The notes below the pieces were generated by a model. It worked only from the letters and a program-made list of their open reading frames with translations. It searched no databases and was not told the DNA's origin. A program made the translations under genes and the position numbers. Shown here one piece after another: positions 61,167 to 64,000 of a stretch of 64,000 nucleotides of DNA; position 1 is the first letter of the stretch; each line of letters starts with the position of its first letter. The stretch spans positions 62,001 to 126,000 of the forward strand of contig JAFWZV010000001.1 in NCBI GenBank assembly GCA_017517305.1. Reading direction: 5' to 3'. This DNA comes from Lachnospiraceae bacterium. GTDB lineage: Bacteria; Bacillota; Clostridia; Lachnospirales; Lachnospiraceae.

Positions 61167-61391
61167 ATGATAGTGATTAATTTGGATGTTATGATGGCAA
61201 AGCGCAAGATGTCCCTAAATGAGCTTTCCGAGAAGGTGGGAATTACACTTGCCAATCTGTCTATCTTAAAGAACAACAAAGCCAAGGCCATAAGGCTTTC
61301 CACCTTGGATGCAATCTGCAAGGCTTTAGATTGTGAGGTGGCGGATATCTTAGAGTATCGTGAGGGCGATGGGGACGCTGAGGATGAGTAG
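61167..61391 (+). CDS. XRE-family small DNA-binding regulator (YozG-like)
   Basis: This 74-residue protein is almost entirely a Cro/CI HTH: VINLDVMMAKRKMSLNELSEKVGITLANLSILKNNKAKAIRLSTLDAICKALDCEVADILEY. The acidic tail is short. It follows the DUF2975 gene and is the likely regulator of this cassette. Confidence 0.92.
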   Translation: MIVINLDVMMAKRKMSLNELSEKVGITLANLSILKNNKAKAIRLSTLDAICKALDCEVADILEYREGDGDAEDE

Positions 61392-61432
61392 TGGAAAAGG
61401 GTAGTTGAAAAAATATGAAAGGGGATTTCACT

Positions 61433-61867
61433 ATGGAGGAAATGGTTAAGAAAAAAAGTATAAAGAAGAAAATATTAGTGGTGTTAGGTGTGTTGCTAAT
61501 AATATTGGTTGCGTTGTTTATCTGGGTTTGGGCATCCTTAAAGCATTATATGGAAACAAATACCTGGGCCACAATTTGGATAACAGGAACAGTTGAAGCT
61601 GATACTGTAGATGCAATTGATGAAAGCAGAGAGTTTTTAAAGGGAGACACCTATCGGTTGCATAGTACGAAGATAACCATAGGCGATATAACTCATGAAG
61701 GTGAGACAAAGCTTTACTTTGATCCGGCAGTCGTAAATGTTGACACTGGGGAAACAATTGGGTCGGTGGTTATAGATAAGAACAAAGGTATTAACATCAA
61801 GGAGGTTTGCACTAATGGGGAGAGTGCAAGTTGGCAACTTAGGGTGACAGGTAATAAATATAGATAA
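61433..61867 (+). CDS. Single-pass membrane protein
   Basis: This 144-residue protein has a Lys-rich start, a membrane anchor at about residues 14-36 and an extracytoplasmic beta-rich domain. No family is recognised. ATG 61433 follows AGGGG by 8 bases; ATG 61415 has no site. It lies between the XRE gene and the DUF4173 gene. Confidence 0.6.
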   Translation: MEEMVKKKSIKKKILVVLGVLLIILVALFIWVWASLKHYMETNTWATIWITGTVEADTVDAIDESREFLKGDTYRLHSTKITIGDITHEGETKLYFDPAVVNVDTGETIGSVVIDKNKGINIKEVCTNGESASWQLRVTGNKYR

Positions 61868-61930
61868 TAATACAATAACAGGTCTGTGGGGATGGACTTG
61901 AAGAAGAAATATTAACGCGGAGGAATGATT

Positions 61931-63712
61931 ATGAAGGAGATAATGAACAACCAAGGGGAAATTATGAATAATAATCAGCAGGAAGCTGGGGTCGTGAATA
62001 GTACTGCTGGTATGACAAATGGATATAATAGTGATGGTGAAAATATTGTTATGGATGGTACATCAGTAGCTGCTTTGCAGGATACACCGGTAAATCCTGC
62101 ATTGGATGCTTTTTATAATATGCCATCCTACGCTGAAATTAATCCATATGTTGTGGAGGAGAAGAAAAGGGAATACACTGGCATAGAAAGTGCGTTTGCC
62201 TGGGTAAGCTTTATCTTTGGATATATGTTTTGTAAGGCATTTCCCGCACATGTAAATTCTTTTGGGGCATTTTTGCTAGTAATCTTTGCATTTGCCACAA
62301 CAACAGTTGTGCTTAAGGTTAAGAATACCAGGATAGGTATAATACCAACTCTTGCTGGGGTGTCAGCTCTTATAGTTTCAACAACACTTGTACTTAGCTC
62401 TAATACTATGCTACAATCTCTGGCAAATGCATATGCTATGGTTACATATTGCTATTACATATATGCAGCCCAGGGCAATTCTACCAAGAAGGGATTTACT
62501 GATTTTATAGTTATAGATTATTACAAGGCACTTTTTGTAGCTCCATTTATTAAACTTGGAAGTATGCTACAGGGGATGTTCTCTGGCAGAACTAAGAAAA
62601 GCGGAGATGTTCTAGGTAAGCTAATTAAGGGAGGTCTCATAGCATTTATTCCAACTATTTTGGTGTGTGGTCTTTTGTCCTATGACAGAGGATTTTACAG
62701 AATTATAGAGAATATGGGAAGCTACATAGATATGGATGCAGGAAATGTGTTCTCTAATATCTGGCAGCTTGGCCTTGGAATAATTGTGGGTCAGTATGTA
62801 TTTAGATTATTCTTGGCATCAAGTGATAGGGCAGTAGAGGCTACAAATGAGGAAGAGTGTGTTACAAAAATAAAAAGCATACAGAAGGCTCATGTGATTA
62901 CAACTCTTACGGCAGTGTTGCCTATAATATTTATATATGTGATATTCTTTATATCTCAGTGGGGATACTACATGTCTGCATTTTCCGGCAAGCTCCCAGA
63001 AGGACTAAGCTACGCAGAATACGCTAGAGAGGGCTTTTTCCAGCTTTGTATGGTGTCCTTTATTAATATGATTATCATAGTGTTTGTACAGCTTTTTATG
63101 AATGTGGAAAAACCTGTGGTTGCAAAGATAAAGGTTGGAATTGTAATCACCTATGCAATATGCACCCTTATTCTTATTGCAACTGCTATCTCCAAGATGT
63201 CTCTTTACATTGAGTCCTATGGACTTACACAGAAGAGAGTGTACTCCAGCTGGCTTATGATAGTTTTGGCCTTACTTTTTGTGGTGGCAGTGGTAAAGCA
63301 GTTTGTTAAAAAGCTTAATGCAGTTGCATTGTCGTGTGCAGTGGTTGTGGTAATGTTTGCAGGTCTTGCGCTGTCAAATGTGGATGGACAAATCGCCAGA
63401 TACAATGTAGATAGATATTTGGAGGGTAGCCTTGAAACCGTGGATGTTTGGGCTATGAGAGACTTAGGAGATGCAGCAGTGCCGGAGATGGTTAGATTAA
63501 TAGATGAGCTTAAGGCAAGGGGAGTTACAGACCCAGCTCATAGATACTCGGAGGAATATGACTTATATTCAAGAACCTTAGGTGTGCTGGAGGAAGTGGT
63601 TCTAGATTATATAAATGATGATAGACAGATAATGACTTATACAATTCCTTATCTTAGAGCGAAGGATGCTTTGGAAGATAGGGGAATAAAGAGTTTATTT
63701 TATGAGTGGTAG
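61931..63712 (+). CDS. DUF4173/DUF4153-like polytopic membrane protein
   Basis: This 593-residue protein has an Asn/Gly-rich cytoplasmic start (residues 1-70), about ten or more membrane segments, and a soluble C-terminal part. The signature LSYAEYAREGFFQLCMVSFINM near residues 357-378 and YGLTQKRVYSSWLM near 431-444 fit DUF4173 (a DUF4153 relative). It follows DUF2975 and XRE genes, a common neighbourhood. ATG 61931 follows GGAGG by seven bases. The function is unknown. Confidence 0.82.
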   Translation: MKEIMNNQGEIMNNNQQEAGVVNSTAGMTNGYNSDGENIVMDGTSVAALQDTPVNPALDAFYNMPSYAEINPYVVEEKKREYTGIESAFAWVSFIFGYMFCKAFPAHVNSFGAFLLVIFAFATTTVVLKVKNTRIGIIPTLAGVSALIVSTTLVLSSNTMLQSLANAYAMVTYCYYIYAAQGNSTKKGFTDFIVIDYYKALFVAPFIKLGSMLQGMFSGRTKKSGDVLGKLIKGGLIAFIPTILVCGLLSYDRGFYRIIENMGSYIDMDAGNVFSNIWQLGLGIIVGQYVFRLFLASSDRAVEATNEEECVTKIKSIQKAHVITTLTAVLPIIFIYVIFFISQWGYYMSAFSGKLPEGLSYAEYAREGFFQLCMVSFINMIIIVFVQLFMNVEKPVVAKIKVGIVITYAICTLILIATAISKMSLYIESYGLTQKRVYSSWLMIVLALLFVVAVVKQFVKKLNAVALSCAVVVVMFAGLALSNVDGQIARYNVDRYLEGSLETVDVWAMRDLGDAAVPEMVRLIDELKARGVTDPAHRYSEEYDLYSRTLGVLEEVVLDYINDDRQIMTYTIPYLRAKDALEDRGIKSLFYEW

Positions 63713-63721
63713 GTAATAAGA

Positions 63722-63756
63722 AAGGTATGCAAGCTTGGATTGCATACCTTTTTTAT
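63722..63756 (+). terminator. Terminator after the DUF4173 gene
   Basis: A 10-bp stem AAGGTATGCA/TGCATACCTT with a 9-nt loop is followed by TTTT. Confidence 0.9.
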
Positions 63757-63775
63757 GGATTCTGTAAAAAACCTA

Positions 63776-63804
63776 TTGACAACTGTGTGTATATGGTGTA
63801 TATA
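63776..63804 (+). promoter_or_regulatory. Promoter of the ABC transporter gene
   Basis: TTGACA at 63776-63781 and TATATA at 63799-63804 are 17 bp apart. The -10 box lies inside the palindromic operator. Confidence 0.7.
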
Positions 63805-63815
63805 TCTATATACAC
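63796..63815 (+). promoter_or_regulatory. Palindromic GntR/YtrA-type operator
   Basis: GTGTATATATCTATATACAC is a perfect 9-bp inverted repeat with a 2-bp centre, overlapping the -10 box. It resembles operators of YtrA-subfamily GntR repressors that control ABC transporters. No gntR gene is visible before it; it could follow the ATPase gene outside the window. Confidence 0.6.
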
Positions 63816-63838
63816 AGTTGATGCACGGAGGTGAGATG

Positions 63839-64000
63839 ATGCTACTACAATTAAAGGACATTAGTAAGAGTTTGGGGAAATTCCGTATAAAGGACATATC
63901 AGTAGAGCTTCCTGAAGGATATATAATGGGCCTCATAGGTCCTAACGGCTCAGGAAAAACCTCACTTATTCATATAATACTTGGTCTCTATAAGGCAAAT
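63839..64000 (+). CDS. ABC transporter ATP-binding protein, N-terminal part (runs past the window)
   Basis: The open frame gives MLLQLKDISKSLGKFRIKDISVELPEGYIMGLIGPNGSGKTSLIHIILGLYKAN and is cut off by the window end. Walker A GPNGSGKTS is clear. ATG 63839 follows GGAGG by seven bases; ATG 63836 is too close. The operator and promoter before it suggest a regulated efflux-type ABC transporter, such as the YtrB group, but this cannot be decided from 54 residues. Confidence 0.85.
   Translation, partial: MLLQLKDISKSLGKFRIKDISVELPEGYIMGLIGPNGSGKTSLIHIILGLYKAN

Noticed and set aside
1-64000. CRISPR arrays, insertion sequences or prophage
   Set aside because: No regularly spaced repeats, transposase, integrase, terminase or portal genes were seen anywhere in the window.

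Overview
The window is low-GC, AT-rich Clostridia DNA, most likely from a Lachnospiraceae bacterium. The basis is the gene content and neighbourhoods: zinc-type ribosomal proteins S18 and L33, a CotJABC spore-coat operon, MoxR-DUF58-transglutaminase, DUF1846, a DUF2975/XRE/DUF4173 cassette, a condensation-like/zinc-ribbon membrane protein/esterase triplet, strong AGGAGG ribosome binding sites and many GTG/TTG starts. The genus cannot be fixed from the sequence. It looks like ordinary chromosome: no prophage, insertion sequence, CRISPR array, rRNA operon or conjugative element is visible. Two tRNA genes, tRNA-Arg(ACG) and tRNA-Gln(CTG), lie near 25 kb.

Layout. 1-8 kb: the end of a radical-SAM SPL-type gene, two small membrane genes, a coiled protein, malic enzyme, and a MoxR/DUF58/transglutaminase operon. 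8-11 kb (minus strand): a two-component system with an exported accessory protein. 11-16 kb: a divergent MurT/GatD-like pair, a PLP amino-acid racemase and a polysaccharide flippase. 16-20 kb: a lipoprotein, two orphan FliD-like proteins and an RsuA-type pseudouridine synthase. 20-22.5 kb: rpmG-secE-nusG-rplK-rplA, with two L1-stalk-like RNA elements. 22.5-24.8 kb: an acyl carrier protein, a BtrH-like protein and an Sfp-type phosphopantetheinyl transferase. 25-29 kb: housekeeping genes (cvfB, ridA, ilvE, ybaK). 29-32.3 kb: a zinc/cadmium efflux operon (ArsR sensor, separate HMA protein, P1B-ATPase). 32.4-33.2 kb: a RelB-like/PIN toxin-antitoxin module. 33-35.4 kb (minus): two glycosyltransferases. 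35.5-40.4 kb: an unusual SbcD-like protein, a MATE transporter and DUF1846. 40.5-41.8 kb (minus): cotJA-cotJB-cotJC. 42-47 kb: an MBL hydrolase, MetY and a chemoreceptor. 46.8-47.9 kb: rpsF-ssb-rpsR. 48-51.7 kb: a condensation-like protein, a zinc-ribbon membrane protein and an esterase. 51.9-57.8 kb: a second two-component system with a very large kinase, a Na/Pi symporter and a PAS protein. 58-64 kb: a 7TM-LuxR regulator, a DUF5050-like lipoprotein, the DUF2975/XRE/DUF4173 cassette and the start of an ABC transporter under a palindromic operator.

Most interesting points, all from reading motifs by eye: (1) the GatD-like subunit appears to lack both glutaminase catalytic residues (Cys and His) and its MurT partner is divergent; (2) the SbcD-like metallophosphoesterase carries GEAD where the family has GNHD, and has a transmembrane hairpin inside its C-terminal coiled coil; (3) a compact cassette of dedicated ACP, BtrH-like acyltransferase candidate and PPTase, with no visible loading enzyme; (4) two orphan FliD-like proteins around a pseudouridine synthase gene; (5) L1-binding mimics before both rplK and rplA; (6) a promoter-terminator pair that could encode a small RNA of about 55 nt.
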